A stretch of DNA of 64,000 nucleotides, taken from assembly GCA_947184155.2 (NCBI GenBank), contig CAMXCT020005002.1:313995-377994 (forward strand), in the 5' to 3' direction. The DNA is from Cladocopium goreaui. Taxonomy: Eukaryota; Sar; Dinophyceae; Suessiales; Symbiodiniaceae. Shown here piece by piece: positions 31,269 through 42,589 of the stretch (the stretch's first letter is position 1; each line of letters opens with the position of its first letter). Position numbers and translations under genes: made by a program. Under the pieces are notes generated by a model that was given only the letters and a program-made list of their open reading frames with translations, made no database searches and was not told the DNA's origin.

Positions 31269-31374
31269 TACCCTCTGGTAAACATACAAAAAACTATAGA
31301 AAATCACAATTTTTACTGGGAAAACTCACTATAAATGACCATTTTCAATAGCTATGTGAAATTACCAGAGGGTA
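31269..31374. mobile_element. Hairpin MITE family A, beside a truncated family B end
   Basis: TACCCTCTGGTAAACATAC ... GAAATTACCAGAGGGTA. The 28 bases before it are the left end of a family B copy (GGTTGGTGGTTTCAAACATG) with no matching right end. Confidence 0.9.
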
Positions 31375-31389
31375 AATGGATTATTAACA

Positions 31390-31525
31390 TTAATGTGGGT
31401 AAACATGTCACAAATCTTACTAATGTAAAACAAGGATAAACCACCCATGACTGGGAATGGTACACATACCACCTACAAAAATGGTGATTAGGGGGATGGT
31501 TTGTGACATTGTTTTACCCACATTA
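31390..31525. mobile_element. MITE family C, copy 1
   Basis: TAATGTGGGTAAAC at the left and GTTTTACCCACATTA at the right, with a palindromic core around CACCTACAAAAATGGTG. The same GGATTATTAACAT flank appears on both sides. Confidence 0.75.
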
Positions 31526-31619
31526 ACGGATTATTAACATTTACTAATCCATAGATACCTCCAAATAATGTACCTGCAACCATCATATACCACATTATTG
31601 TAATATTATTATACAATAT

Positions 31620-31717
31620 CTGGTTGGTGGTTTGGAACATTTTTTATTTTCCATAATACATGGGATAATCCTTCCCATTGACTAATATTTTTCAGAGGGG
31701 TTGAAACCACCAACCAG
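31620..31717. mobile_element. MITE family B, intact
   Basis: CTGGTTGGTGGTTTGGAAC ... GAAACCACCAACCAG, with perfect 14-bp inverted ends. Confidence 0.9.
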
Positions 31718-31734
31718 TGGTGGTTTACGGAGAT

Positions 31735-31841
31735 CTGCTTTTAAAAAGAGAACTGCAAGCCAAGTCACATTTTCTTCGCCGATTCCACCGCACAAAAAAG
31801 AGGAGTGCGTTCACGAGCTTTTGCGTTACGGGCATGTGAAT
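31735..31841 (+). CDS. Candidate host exon, basic
   Basis: Open frame without ATG reads GDLLLK then RELQAKSHFLRRFHRTKKRS and SAFTSFCVTGM to a TGA. Highly basic. Confidence 0.45.
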
Positions 31842-32004
31842 GCAAACTCGGGGCCACTATTTGTTATATAATGCTCGTAGTGCATGTGCATTTCCAAGGG
31901 AATCCCTGAGAAGCAAGTTATATAAGTGGCACATCGACCAGTAAACCAATTGGTTTAAGGGGTAAATCACCTACAAGTGGGAAAGAGTCCTACGTAGTAC
32001 AATA

Positions 32005-32098
32005 CTGGTTGGTGGTTTGGGACATTTTTTCCATATGTTGGGAACAATAATCCCAACTGACTTTCATATTTTTCAGAGGGGTTCAAACCACCAACCAG
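32005..32098. mobile_element. MITE family B, intact
   Basis: CTGGTTGGTGGTTTGGGAC ... CAAACCACCAACCAG; AATA lies on both sides and could be a target duplication. Confidence 0.88.
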
Positions 32099-32666
32099 AA
32101 TAATTATGTATGGATTATATAAACTAATGCAATCAGATGTGCCATGGTCAAGTTAGGATTTCACCGACAAAAAAGTGGTGAGGTTTTTGGGGATCTTGAT
32201 GGAAATCTCATGAAAAGCTGGGAGTTTATCCACGAGTAAAGTAGCTGTAAACATCATAAACATTCATAAACTATGGAACATGGCCCCTTTAGATCTATTC
32301 GAGGATCCTTTAAAAGTGGTGATTCCCCCATTAGATGTCCGTTTCCCATTCGTGACTTGGTTCATAGAGGATTCCACCATAACAGCCAATAGGTAGATGA
32401 CAATAAAGAATATACCACACCGGCTCCTCTCTTTTGTCCTAGAAGGGCAATCTTGTCAAAACCGTGCTGCATTTATCCTCATTTATCCAAAGTTGGTTTC
32501 TTGGTAGTAGTGGATCAACATCTTTGGAGGATGTTTTTTCTTCATATATCAGCCACATATCAAGTTTGATGTTCATCCTCACGTGACCCACATTTTTTGA
32601 GGGGGGCTGGTGACAATGAAAGCGGTGGATTACTTTAAGACATGGATGTGGATAGAATGGGGATAT

Positions 32667-32772
32667 TACCCTCTGGTAATTTAACATCGCTATTGAAAAT
32701 GGTCATTTATACTGGATTTACCCATTGAAAATGGTGATTTTCCATAGTTTTTTGTATGTTTACCAGAGGGTA
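32667..32772. mobile_element. Hairpin MITE family A, intact
   Basis: TACCCTCTGGTAATTTAAC ... TATGTTTACCAGAGGGTA. No convincing exon was seen between 31,850 and 33,330. Confidence 0.9.
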
Positions 32773-33337
32773 GTGGACATGTGTTTAATGGAAAATGATG
32801 AGATGTTACCCGCGATTCATCAGGGATTTTTTGTCTCCATGGTGCTGGAATATTCACCCCGTTGACTGAGTGATTTTTCAGGGGCAAACGCTGGCAAATG
32901 TTCCATATGTTGAGCATTTGGGATGGCTATAGTCTACTGATCTACTGTGGGTTTATCTGACTCAGTCATGGTCACATAAGAATCATAGTGAGTGACAATG
33001 ATTTAAACTCTAAAATCATGTCTTTATTTTGGGTTTAAGCAGCGAATCGAAAAAAAAATGAAAAGTTGTGCTCTGCAGCGGAGCAAGTACACGGGTCAAT
33101 TGTAGCTGGAAGTGAGGAAAGTGAAGAGTAGATGTTTGGTGTACAGTTTATACATATATATATATTATGTGTGTATTATAGATTTTATCATATATTACAG
33201 TATATGGTTTAAAATGTATATTAAATTGAAATATATATAGAGAGAGATAAAGATGTTTATAGATTTTTTGACATTCCACTGTAATTTTACATGTTCTTGT
33301 TCCCCTTAAAGAGCTACCTGCTACCTCCATTTTGCAG

Positions 33338-33386
33338 GTCCGAAGCAGTGGAATTCAGGCGCGCTGGAGCTGCTTGGTTAACCAGG
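33338..33386 (+). CDS. Candidate short host exon
   Basis: Acceptor CCTCCATTTTGCAG ends at 33,337 and the donor is GTTGAT at 33,387. Reads SEAVEFRRAGAAWLT. Confidence 0.5.
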
Positions 33387-33755
33387 GTTGATTACGGGAT
33401 ACCTGGAGCTAGACAACTGGTTCTATATAAACTCAACTTGTATAGGTATCAACATGGTTTTGAAAAAAAAACAGTTGTTCCTCATCCATGTTTTTTATAT
33501 TCATTAATGAGCCCTGGCCTGCAACCCCAGGAATGCCGCATAGACCATCCCTAAAATCATCCGGAAAATGGGTGGGATTCCGACCGTCTCCCAATCTTCA
33601 TGCCAATAAACTTCCCACATTTGGGAAAACAAAGAGAATAACCCCAATTAGTTGGATTCCAATTACGTTGCTATCCCAATTACGTTCATCCCAACGAGTT
33701 GTCACCCCATAGTTGTAGGGGATATAACCCCATTCATATCCCAACTTGTGGAGGT

Positions 33756-33863
33756 TACCCTCTGGTAAACTTACAAAAAACTATGGAAAATCACAATTTT
33801 TAAAGGGAAAATCCACTATTTTTATGGCCATTTTCAATAGCTATGTTAGTCTACCAGAGGGTA
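33756..33863. mobile_element. Hairpin MITE family A, intact
   Basis: TACCCTCTGGTAAACTTAC ... AGTCTACCAGAGGGTA. It is followed directly by a short inverse copy of the 20-21-bp AATGGGATTTTATAGTGATTT array (33,864-33,950) that ends with ATTACCAGAGGTTAT. Confidence 0.88.
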
Positions 33864-33980
33864 TATCCCATTAATATCCCATTGAATCACCATAAAATCC
33901 CATTAAATCACTATAAAATCCCATTAAATCCCCATTAAATTACCAGAGGTTATAACCAAAGTTGAAACACCCAACTGCAG

Positions 33981-34099
33981 CCCCAATTCGTCGGTTCTGT
34001 GGCTCTGGTGGCTCGGTTGACTCGCTTCGCCAGATTGCCGACTTGCCCGGCACCAGCGACGATTCCTTTCTGGCCAAGTGTCGGGCTGAAGGGGCAAAA
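33981..34099 (+). CDS. Candidate host exon (unknown protein)
   Basis: Acceptor CACCCAACTGCAG ends at 33,980 and a GT lies at 34,100. Reads GSVDSLRQIADLPGTSDDSF then LAKCRAEGA. Clear coding composition. Confidence 0.6.
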
Positions 34100-34149
34100 G
34101 TGCCAAGCAACCCCAAAAATGGAAGAAGAAAGTTGGAAACATGGAGAAA

Positions 34150-34240
34150 TACCCTCTGGTTATGTCAACATAGCTATTGAAAATGGCCATAAAAATAGTG
34201 GATTTTCCCATGAAAAATGGGTGGATTTTCCATAGTTTTT
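34150..34240. mobile_element. Hairpin MITE family A, left part of a split copy
   Basis: Starts TACCCTCTGGTTATGTCAAC and runs to CCATAGTTTTT, where the satellite-bearing insertion begins. The right part lies at 36,851-36,875. Confidence 0.88.
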
Positions 34241-34286
34241 CCCGAGAGCGTCTGAGCGCAGGGTTCTTCCAATAGTGGGGGTCTGT

Positions 34287-34905
34287 ATCTCACCTTCTCA
34301 TCTTCACACCTTCTCATCTTCACATCTACTCATCTTCACATCTGCTCATCTTCACATCTGCTCATCTTCACATCTTCTCTCACATCTGCTCATCTTCACA
34401 TCTGCTCATCTTCATATCTTCTCTCACATCTTCTCTCACATCTTCTCTCATCTGCTCATCTTTCTTCATATCTTCTCTCACATCTTCTCTCACATCTTCT
34501 CTCATCTGCTCATCTTTCTTCATATCTTCTCTCACATCTTCTCTCACATTTTCTCTAACATCTTCTCTCACATCTGCTCATCTTCACATCTTCTCTCACA
34601 TCTGCTCATCTTCACATCTGCTCTCACATCTGCTCATCTTCACACCTTCTCTCACATCTAACATCTTCTCTCACATCTGCTCATCTTCACACCGTCTCTC
34701 ACATCTAACATCTTCTCTCACATCTGCTCATCTTCACATCTTCTCTCACATATTCTCTCACATCTTCTCTCACATCTTCTCTCACATCTGCTCATCTTCA
34801 CATCTTCTCTCACATCTGCTCATCTTCACGTCTGCTCATCTTCACACCTTCTCTCACATCTTCTCACCTCCACATCTTCTCTCCTTTCTCTCCCCTTTTT
34901 CTCTC
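34287..34905. repeat. Pyrimidine-rich 12/16-bp tandem array
   Basis: Mixture of CATCTTCACATCTGCT (16 bp) and CTTCTCTCACAT (12 bp) units; one strand is nearly pure pyrimidine plus A. Confidence 0.9.
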
Positions 34906-34970
34906 TCTCGCCTTCTTTATCTTTCTCTCTTAAGGCCGAGGGTGGTGCCGGCGGCGAGTCACGAAACGTC

Positions 34971-35545
34971 AACCCTTTCGCACGAAATGAGGGTCGATCG
35001 TCAAAAACTGAAGAAAAATTGCGATTTTACTTGTCCCCGAGCAACCCTTTCGCACGAAATGAGGGTCGATCGTCAAAAACTGAGGAAAAAATTGCGATTT
35101 TACTTGTCCCCGAGCAACCCTTTCGCACGAAATGAGGGTCGATCGTCAAAAACTGAGGAAAAATTGCGATTTTACTTGTGCTAAAACAACCCTTTCGCAC
35201 GAAATGAGGGTCGATCGTCAAAAACTGAGGAAAAATTGCGATTTTACTGCTAAAACAACCCTTTCGCACGAAATGAGGGTCGATCGTCAAAAACTGAGGA
35301 AAAATTGCGAGTTTACTTGTGCCGGAGCAACCTTTTCGCACGAAATGAGGGTCGATCGTCAAAAACTGAGGAAAAATTGCGATTTTACTTGTGCTAAAAC
35401 AACCCTTTCGCACGAAATGAGGGTCGATCGTCAAAAACTGAGGAAAAATTGCGAGTTTACTTGTCCCCGAGCAACCCTTTCGCACGAAATGAGGGTCGAT
35501 CGTCAAAAACTGAGGAAAAATTGCGAGTTTACTTGTGCCGGACTT
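34971..35545. repeat. 72-bp satellite, 8 copies
   Basis: Units start at 34,971; 35,043; 35,116; 35,188; 35,257; 35,329; 35,401; 35,473. Each begins AACCCTTTCGCACGAAATGA and contains GGGTCGATCGTC. The spacing is mostly divisible by three, so long ORFs run on both strands. Confidence 0.92.
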
Positions 35546-36792
35546 GTCTGTGTGTAAAAGCGCCTGTGTGTAAAAAGCGTCTGTGTGTAAAAGCGTCTGT
35601 GTGTAAAAGCGTCTGTGTGTAAAAGTGTCTGTGTGTAAAAGCGTCTGTGTGTAAAAGCTTCTGTGTGTAAAAGCGTCTGTGTGTGTAAAAGTCTCTGTGT
35701 GTAAAAAGCGTCTGTGTGTAAAAGCGTCTGTGTGTAAAAGCGTCTGTGTGTAAAAGGGTCTGTGTGTAAATGTGTTTGTGTGTCAAAGCGTCTGTGTGTA
35801 AAAAGCGTCTGTGTGTAAAAGCGTCTGTGTGTAAAAGCGTCTGTGTGTAAAAGCGTCTGTGTGTAAAAGTGTCTGTGTGTAAAAGCGTCTCTGTGTGTAA
35901 AAGTCTCTGTGTGTAAAAGCGTCTGTCTGTAAAAGCGTCTGTGTGTCAAAGCGTCTGTGTGTAAAGCGTCTGTGTGTAAAAGTGTTTGTGTGTAAAAGTG
36001 TTTGTGTAAAAGTGTTTCTGTGTAAAAGCCTCTGTGTGTAAATGTGTTTGTGTGTCAAATGTGTCTGTGTGTAAAAAGCGTCTGTGTGTAAAAAGCGTCT
36101 GTGTGTAAAAGCGTGTGTGTGTGTGTGTAAAAGCGTTTGTGTGTAAAAGCGTCTGTGTGTAAAAGCGTCTGTGTGTAAAAGTGTCTGTGTGTAAAAGCGT
36201 CTGTGTGTAAAAGTCTCTGTGTGTAAAAGCGTCCGTGTGTAAAAGGGTCTGTGTGTAAAAGCGTCTGTGTGTAAAAGTCTCTGCGGGTAAAAGCCTCTGT
36301 GTGTAAAAGCCTCTGTGTGTAAAAGCGTCTGTGTGTAAAAGCGTCTGTGTGTAAAAGCGTCTGTGTGTAAAAGCGTTTGTGTGTAAAAGTGTTTGTGTGT
36401 AAAAGCGTCTGTGTGTAAAAGCGTCTGTGTGTAAAAGCGTCTGTGTGAAAGCGTCTGTGTGTAAAAGTCTCTGCGGGTAAAAGCCTCTGTGTGTAAAAGT
36501 CTCTGTGTGTGAAAGAGCCTGTGTGTAAAAAGCGTCTGTGTGTAAAAGCGTCTGTGTGTAAAAGCGTCTGTGTGTAAAAAGCGTCTGTGTGTAAAAGCGT
36601 CTGTGTGTAAAAGGGTCTGTGTGTAAAAGTCTGTGTGTAAAAGCTTCTGTGTGTAAAAGCGCCTGCGTGTAAAAAGCGTCTGTGTGTAAAAGCGTCTGTG
36701 TGTAAAAGGGTCTGTGTGTAAAAGCGTCTGTGTGTAAAAGCTTCTGTGTGTAAAAGCGTCTGTGTGTAAAAGAGCCTGTGTGTAAAAAGCGT
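35546..36792. repeat. 16-bp satellite GCGTCTGTGTGTAAAA, about 75 copies
   Basis: Head-to-tail 16-mers with scattered substitutions and 1-2-bp length changes. As the unit is not a multiple of three, all frames of one strand are open (THRRFYTQTLLHTDA-like peptides); I do not take these as genes. Confidence 0.93.
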
Positions 36793-36850
36793 GTCTCCAT
36801 ACTAACAACAGAAGACTCTGCTCCTCTACGCTCTCGGGCCATCCGTCGTC

Positions 36851-36875
36851 TAGTTTGTATGTTTACCAGAGGGTA
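36851..36875. mobile_element. Hairpin MITE family A, right part of the split copy
   Basis: TAGTTTGTATGTTTACCAGA and GGGTA, completing the element begun at 34,150. Confidence 0.85.
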
Positions 36876-37469
36876 CATGAAAAATATAATTAAGGTCAAT
36901 GTCAGCATCCTCGAAACACTTTTTCAGCATGAGTTGTTATACAAGTTATTTGGCTGTAGGAGGTGAAATATCAAGAGAGGGTATCTTTAAAAATGCATAA
37001 GGTACACAGGTGCTCCTTGGTACAATGCCATTTCTCTGGGTAGTTTAAGGGTTTAAGTGTGTATATATATATATGTCTGTGTGTCTGTGTGTGTATGTGT
37101 GTTTCAATGGCAACAACATTAGGGACAGATAGAAAGACCGGGAAAAAAACAAAAACATGTTTGAAACCTCCATAGTGATCCTAGATTGGGATTCTGATTG
37201 CAACACATGATGAATGGGCCCAAGACCAGGTACACTTTTGACGTCGTTGTTTTTTTTAATCTAGACATAACCCTTACGACTACAGGAGTTGGTTGGGGTC
37301 CTGACCCGATATACGACAAGGAATTTGCAGACAGGGCACATCATGGGCTTTGGTTGGGGTCAGCATCTCTCTTGATGGTTCAATGATGCTGAAACAAAGC
37401 TCGGGTGTTCATGAATTCTCAATGGCTCGTCACCACTTATTTGTTTTCTTTAGAGTTTTTGCTGTTTAT

Positions 37470-37835
37470 CATGAACATGAACATGATGATGATGATCATC
37501 ATCATCATCATCATGATGGTGATCATGATCATGATCATGATGATGATGATGAGGAGGAGGAGGAAGAGGAAGAGGATGAGGATGATGATGATGATGAGGA
37601 GGAGGATGATGATGATGATGACGATGATGATGATGATGAGGAGGAGGAGGATGAGGATGATGATGATGATGAGGAGGAGGAGGATGATGACGATGATGAT
37701 GATGATGCTGATGATGATGATGACGGTGGCGATGACGGTGACGGTGACGATGAGGATGACGATGACGATGATCATCATCATCATCATCAGCATCATCATC
37801 ATCATCATCACCAACATCATTACAGTAACAACATC
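37470..37835. repeat. GAT/GAG/CAT trinucleotide repeat
   Basis: Imperfect trinucleotide array reading D/E/H runs in one + frame (ORF 37,350-37,910) and M/I/R runs in another. There is no flanking evidence that it is translated. Confidence 0.85.
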
Positions 37836-38109
37836 AACATCCTCAACGTCAGCAATGGATTTGATTATCATTGTATTTGTTCCGTCATGGTCATGAAGAT
37901 TTCATGGTGAATCGCGAATAACCACGACATATGATGTATTTGTGATATGATTATAGATTTCACATTTTATTATTACAACTAAGTTTTAAGTCTCAATAAA
38001 CCAAACTAAGCATTATCCAGTTGGTTGTTGCTATGCACATTATAACTTACATCATAATTATCAATAATATCTCAAGATATCCCAAGATATCCCCAGAATA
38101 GGTCTTTTC

Positions 38110-38360
38110 TTCCCCTACCAGTGTCGCTATGCTGGATGCAACCAGCCCACCTGAGGTTGAAAGCCAGTGGTGGTGCGGGCACCCAATTGGCTAGGATATC
38201 TAGCCGACTTTCTGGTAGATGTTGGACTTGTACATCATCAGACCTACGTGGTTGGCTCCTTCTTAAGGGGCTGACTACTCTTGCGTAGTTACGTAGAAAA
38301 AATTGCTTAGACCTCACTGGTGCAGTTTTGGCACTTCGGACGCCTGGGCCATTCGCCCAA
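38110..38360. other. GC-richer island, strand uncertain
   Basis: Open on the - strand (38,072-38,395, WVPAPPLAFNLRWAGC) and on + (LKASGGAGTQLARISSRLSG). It differs in base composition from its surroundings. It could be an exon or an old element; not assigned. Confidence 0.35.
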
Positions 38361-38504
38361 ACCCGCTGATGAGCAATATACCTACATTCTACCATGGAGT
38401 GTTCATTTCAGATCTCAAAATATCGAAAAACATCTGGGCCTTTCTCATTTTCCATCAAATTCATGTGGTTTTTCCCATGGTTTTTTCCCTATGTTCCCCA
38501 TCAA

Positions 38505-38580
38505 AAAAATCGCAACTTTTCAATCCCGCTCCCGAAAAGGTGACAAGGTCGTGTCCTCCGTGGTGGAGCTGAAGGAGAGT
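38505..38580 (+). CDS. Candidate host exon (unknown protein)
   Basis: The frame reads QSRSRKGDKVVSSVVELKES. An AG before GTGACAAGG is a possible acceptor. The following 38,600-38,900 is a degenerate TTTAATGGTGA repeat. Confidence 0.45.
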
Positions 38581-38913
38581 CACAAAAACCATGAAAAATG
38601 GTGATTTCATGGTACTTTGATGGTGATTTAATGGTGAGTATGGTAACCATTTTTAATATGACTGCCATATTTAATTCCAATTTATTGATGGTGATTTAAT
38701 GGTACTTTAATGGTGATTTAATGGTGATTGAATGAACCCATTTCATGGTTTGTTCCATGATATTCTTAGCAATGTCCATGTTAATGGTACTTTGATGGTT
38801 ATTCAACCATTTTTAATATGGTAACCATTGACTATAACCATGATGTTAAACCACCAACTAATGGTGGTAACCATTGACTATAACCATGATGTTCAACAAG
38901 TTTAGTCAATAGT

Positions 38914-39043
38914 TACCCTCTGGTTATGACTAACATAGCCACATAGCCATGGAAAGATCCACCCATTTTTTTAAGAACGGTAAACCATCGAACTTTCTAT
39001 GGGCCATTTCCCATGGCGAACTTTTAGTCATAACCAGAGAGTA
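38914..39043. mobile_element. Hairpin MITE family A, subtype with CATAGCC
   Basis: TACCCTCTGGTTATGACTAAC ends in AGTCATAACCAGAGAGTA. Confidence 0.85.
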
Positions 39044-39499
39044 TTCAATAGTTTAATGGGACATTGGTAAGAATATCATGGAAAAGCTGGTGGTTGATCC
39101 ACCACTAAAGTAGACGAGTAAACCTATGGAAGCCACGGCAGTTACTGTATAGATGATATGAAAGATGATTTACCTATGAAAAATGGAGATTTTACCCATG
39201 GGTTTTAAAAAAACAAGACCCACCAAAACTTTGACATATGTTATGAATAGGGAAATGTAATTCTCTAATTTTGAGCCATAGATGTCCTTTCCACACTGGT
39301 TTGTTGATTAATAGAGCAAAAGATAGATGAGACTAGATAATGATTTACCGAACCGGCACCTGATTTTTGTTCCAAAAGAACCATATTGGAAACAAGGTTG
39401 CTCAAAGCAATGGTAGGCGAATGACAGCAAAGATTGGGGCTTAGATTGGTCATGATCTGCTATTTTACTTCTTTACTCAGTTTTCACCCCCAAAACGTA

Positions 39500-39572
39500 C
39501 CAAGGGTGTTGAGTGCAGCCCTGATAAATGGCATTCACCATGGTGGAATTCACCTGCAACAATCGCTTCATG
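39500..39572 (+). CDS. Candidate host exon (unknown protein)
   Basis: Reads RVLSAALINGIHHGGIHLQQ in a frame open from 39,434. An AG lies at AACGTACCAAG. Confidence 0.4.
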
Positions 39573-39993
39573 GATGGCCTATAAACCATCCATATCCATC
39601 CTTTATTCAGGGTCCCCTTTGGTGGACTTGGCTGAATACCTTTTAAAAAAAAAAAGTCCTAGACCCTCATTAATCCCATAGAAATTGGTATTTATCCCAA
39701 GAAAATAGGCATGTATTTGCCTGTGGATTAATGTTGACGGACGTGGCACTAGAGATGTTGGGTGACTCTCAATTGGTAATATAAATTATTGCAGTTTTAT
39801 CATTTTGTTGGGTACATGAGTTCGGGGTCTTAGGCTTGTGAACCATCTAGATTCAGCTTATATGCGATACTTGACATATAGTTTATCTACAGGGGCTACT
39901 TGAGTCAATTTTAATCATGTTGTATTTGTGAAGCAGAAGTATCCAAGCAATTTGCTGAAGTTGGCCTTTTTGTTGACTGCTTGCTTTGTGTAG

Positions 39994-40093
39994 GGGGCCC
40001 ACTGCGCAGGAAAGCTCCTCAGGAGGGAAGCTCAGCAAGATGCTTGGAACTCAGCCGTTTTGGGCTTCAAACAGCGGCGAGCCAGGGCAAAGG
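39994..40093 (+). CDS. Candidate host exon, coiled-coil-like
   Basis: Acceptor GCTTTGTGTAG ends at 39,993 and the donor is GTTGCT at 40,094. Reads GAHCAG then KLLRREAQQDAWNSAVLGFK and QRRARAK. No ATG. Strong coding composition. Confidence 0.58.
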
Positions 40094-40236
40094 GTTGCTC
40101 AACAAGTTTTCTTATGTGCTATGAAATGGATTTAATGGTATGTGATGTAATGGGGTTTAATGAGATTTAATGATGGTGGAATGGATTGATAATTATGATA
40201 ATACCGCACTAGAACCTGACTTGTTTTTTTGGGGAG

Positions 40237-40305
40237 TGAGAGGTGGTGGAGGCATTGGTGGTTCGTTCCAACTGTAGCGCCTTGGCAGGCGGAATCACAT
40301 TGCAT
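40237..40305 (+). CDS. Candidate host exon (unknown protein)
   Basis: Reads EVVEALVVRSNCSALAGGIT. Splice ends uncertain. Confidence 0.4.
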
Positions 40306-40881
40306 ATGATGTTACAATGTCCTCCAAGATAGCTTAATTAGTTGGTTTATAGAGCTACATTTTATGCCGCATATATCGAACCAGTTAGATTGGGTTATAA
40401 ACCAACTTATAGCTGGAGAGCTCCTATTCGTACCTTCGCAAAATGATAAATCAAATGGTCCCGTTTGGAAGGCAAACCTTTTTGGCATTTAATTAGTTGT
40501 TGACATGGAATCATGGAACGCTATTTTGAAGTGTGAACATCTTTGAACAATTTAGACTACACCGGTCCCAGACAAATAAAGCACACATTTCCTACAGTCT
40601 GTTGATGGCCATTTGCCTGTTCTTTGGATCCCCACAACTATGCAGTGTTTTGGAATTTCTGATAAGTAGCATGCTGGAGGCGCTCAGATGATCTTGTGTT
40701 CCAGACCTCACCCTGTCACGTTTGGTCACCCGTTAGATGTGTGGATTATTGGTCATGGTCCATCCAATTACACGCTTGAAATCTTGAAAAAGTACCCCAT
40801 CTAAACGCTACTGACAGTTGATTTACGCCACTTAAAAACTGCAAAAGGGACTCTGCATGCATTGATTTCCGTGACTTGCAG

Positions 40882-41001
40882 CTGTGAAGATGTCGCCGTC
40901 GTCTCATCGGGCGCCATGTCGCAAAAAGCTGCCATGAATTTGTCGGCGCTATCGTCTCTTCCAGTGTGGGCGCAGGCGGGATCAAAGGATGTGCATCGCA
41001 G
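40882..41001 (+). CDS. Candidate host exon, well-bounded
   Basis: Acceptor TTCCGTGACTTGCAG ends at 40,881 and the donor is GTATGG at 41,002; 120 nt. Only one frame is open: CEDVAVV then SSGAMSQKAAMNLSALSSLP and VWAQAGSKDVHR. Function unknown. Confidence 0.65.
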
Positions 41002-41801
41002 GTATGGGGCTAATGATCATGTTTTTTCTTGGACATTTTGGTGACCCCCTACTTGGCTTAATGAGAGTTAATCATCTTGAATCATCAAATCATTAAATAT
41101 ATTTAGATATGCTATTCCAAATGATTATATGTATATTACAATCTATCAACAGGGGGTTGTTCCAAATCATTATTGTAGTATAATCCCAGGTAGTTAATCA
41201 TCTATTCCTAATACCCCTGTTAATTGATTTATGCAGGGATGATACTACAATACCTGGATACCTTGGCTTGTTTTTATCCAGGCTAGTGCCAGATATGAAT
41301 CTGTGACTTTCATGGGATGGGATTTGGTTCTGTTTCAAACCATAGGGTCATGAAATAACTATTCAAAATACAACTCTTGATTGCTTGCCCGGGTCAGCGT
41401 GAATCATTATGTCATTTTGAATGTACCATTTTATGATCATCATACATGCACCATGATTAAAAAATAATCATATGTTTATATACTATAGCCATAAATGTAT
41501 CATTATTAATCATCAGCATTATCATTGTTCGTAGTCATAAGTCATAATCATCATAAACCTACCCTTATTTTTTATCAGTGTTAATCATCACTTAAAGTCA
41601 TGATGAATAACTTTGGCCTCGCTTCCAACAGTACATAACTCTTTAAGCAAGCATGGCCTATTACTGGTAGAGGAAATCCCTAATAGAGGGTTCCCCACAT
41701 TCAAAACCCAATGGATAGAGGAATATTGATGATGATAGATGATGAATAGTGAATAACCATCATGATTAATCAGTATTCATAGTCAATAGGTTCGCCTTCA
41801 G

Positions 41802-41930
41802 CACGATGCTGAACTCCCGGAGAGGGCGATGTCTCATCCTCCAGGCTTCGCGTCGGTCCAACTCGCCGGGTGTTTTGACCACAGCAAATCTACCCGGAGG
41901 CGCGCGCAGCCGCGCCTGCGCGCAGCGGGG
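41802..41930 (+). CDS. Candidate host exon, arginine-rich
   Basis: Acceptor AGGTTCGCCTTCAG ends at 41,801 and the donor is GTATGG at 41,931; 129 nt. Two frames are open: one (MLNSRRGRCLILQASRRSNS) is in phase with the exon at 40,882, the other (PPGFASVQLAGCFDHSKS) looks slightly more protein-like. Confidence 0.55.
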
Positions 41931-42344
41931 GTATGGAGAGCGGAGAGTTGGGACACGGTGTCATCACACATGGCATCACCTGGAAGTTTCACAGGGGAAA
42001 ACCAAAGGACAATGTGGAAACATATGGGAAACACCGCTGTAAAAAAACATTCCTAAAGTTATCGGAGCTATAAACCGCATTACCAATCTTGGTTTATCCC
42101 GGTTCACAACTTATAACTTGTAACCAACATATCCTTCATCATTTCCAGTGATCAGAATTTGTTCAGCCACAAAAGAGCAAAACATTACCAATCTATACCA
42201 ATCTAACCAATATACATGGCTGATGATTCCTACAGTTTTAGCCACTAATACCCACTATAGACATCCATAAGATTCCATAAACCATAGAAGTGAGTAACCA
42301 ACTTAGCTATGCTTTGGAGTCCCCAGCTCGGGACGTTTCTTCCA

Positions 42345-42445
42345 GGTTTGGTCACGTTCCTCTTGGGTTCTCGCGTGGCGGAAGTGGCGTCCGAGACCAC
42401 CGAAGTGGTACATCTCTGCGTTCAAAACGGCTGCGTGGATTGAAG
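42345..42445 (+). CDS. Candidate host exon (unknown protein)
   Basis: Acceptor GACGTTTCTTCCAG ends at 42,344. The most protein-like frame reads LVTFLLGSRVAEVASETTEV then VHLCVQNGCVD and a TGA. The other two frames are also open for 30 or more codons, so frame is uncertain. Confidence 0.5.
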
Positions 42446-42589
42446 TCTGATCGCTGGAGCGATGTTGAGATTGCAGTACTTCTGAAATATCTTTTTTTGC
42501 AATACTTAGATGGAGGATGGATTGTAGATTGATAGATAGATGTATAGATGAAGACTAGTTCTACTATATTTGTTTTCAATGCTTAGATG

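Larger units (their letters stand above)
34241..36850. mobile_element. 2.6-kb satellite-loaded insertion inside a family A MITE
   Basis: Begins CCCGAGAGCGT and its inverse ACGCTCTCGGG lies at 36,828-36,838, followed by 12 more bases before the MITE resumes with TAGTTT. TAGTTT also ends the left MITE part, suggesting a target duplication of about 6 bp. The interior is three tandem arrays with no enzyme-like ORF, so it would be non-autonomous. Class unknown. Confidence 0.7.

Noticed and set aside
34380-34571. REDVRED-type reverse ORF
   Set aside because: Translation of the pyrimidine-rich array.
34971-35545. CRISPR-like spaced repeats
   Set aside because: The 72-bp units are contiguous copies without unique spacers, and the DNA is eukaryotic.
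35503-36908. Long reverse ORFs of up to 341 codons (THRRFYTQTLLHTDA-like)
   Set aside because: They are translations of the 16-bp satellite; frames stay open only because the unit lacks stops.
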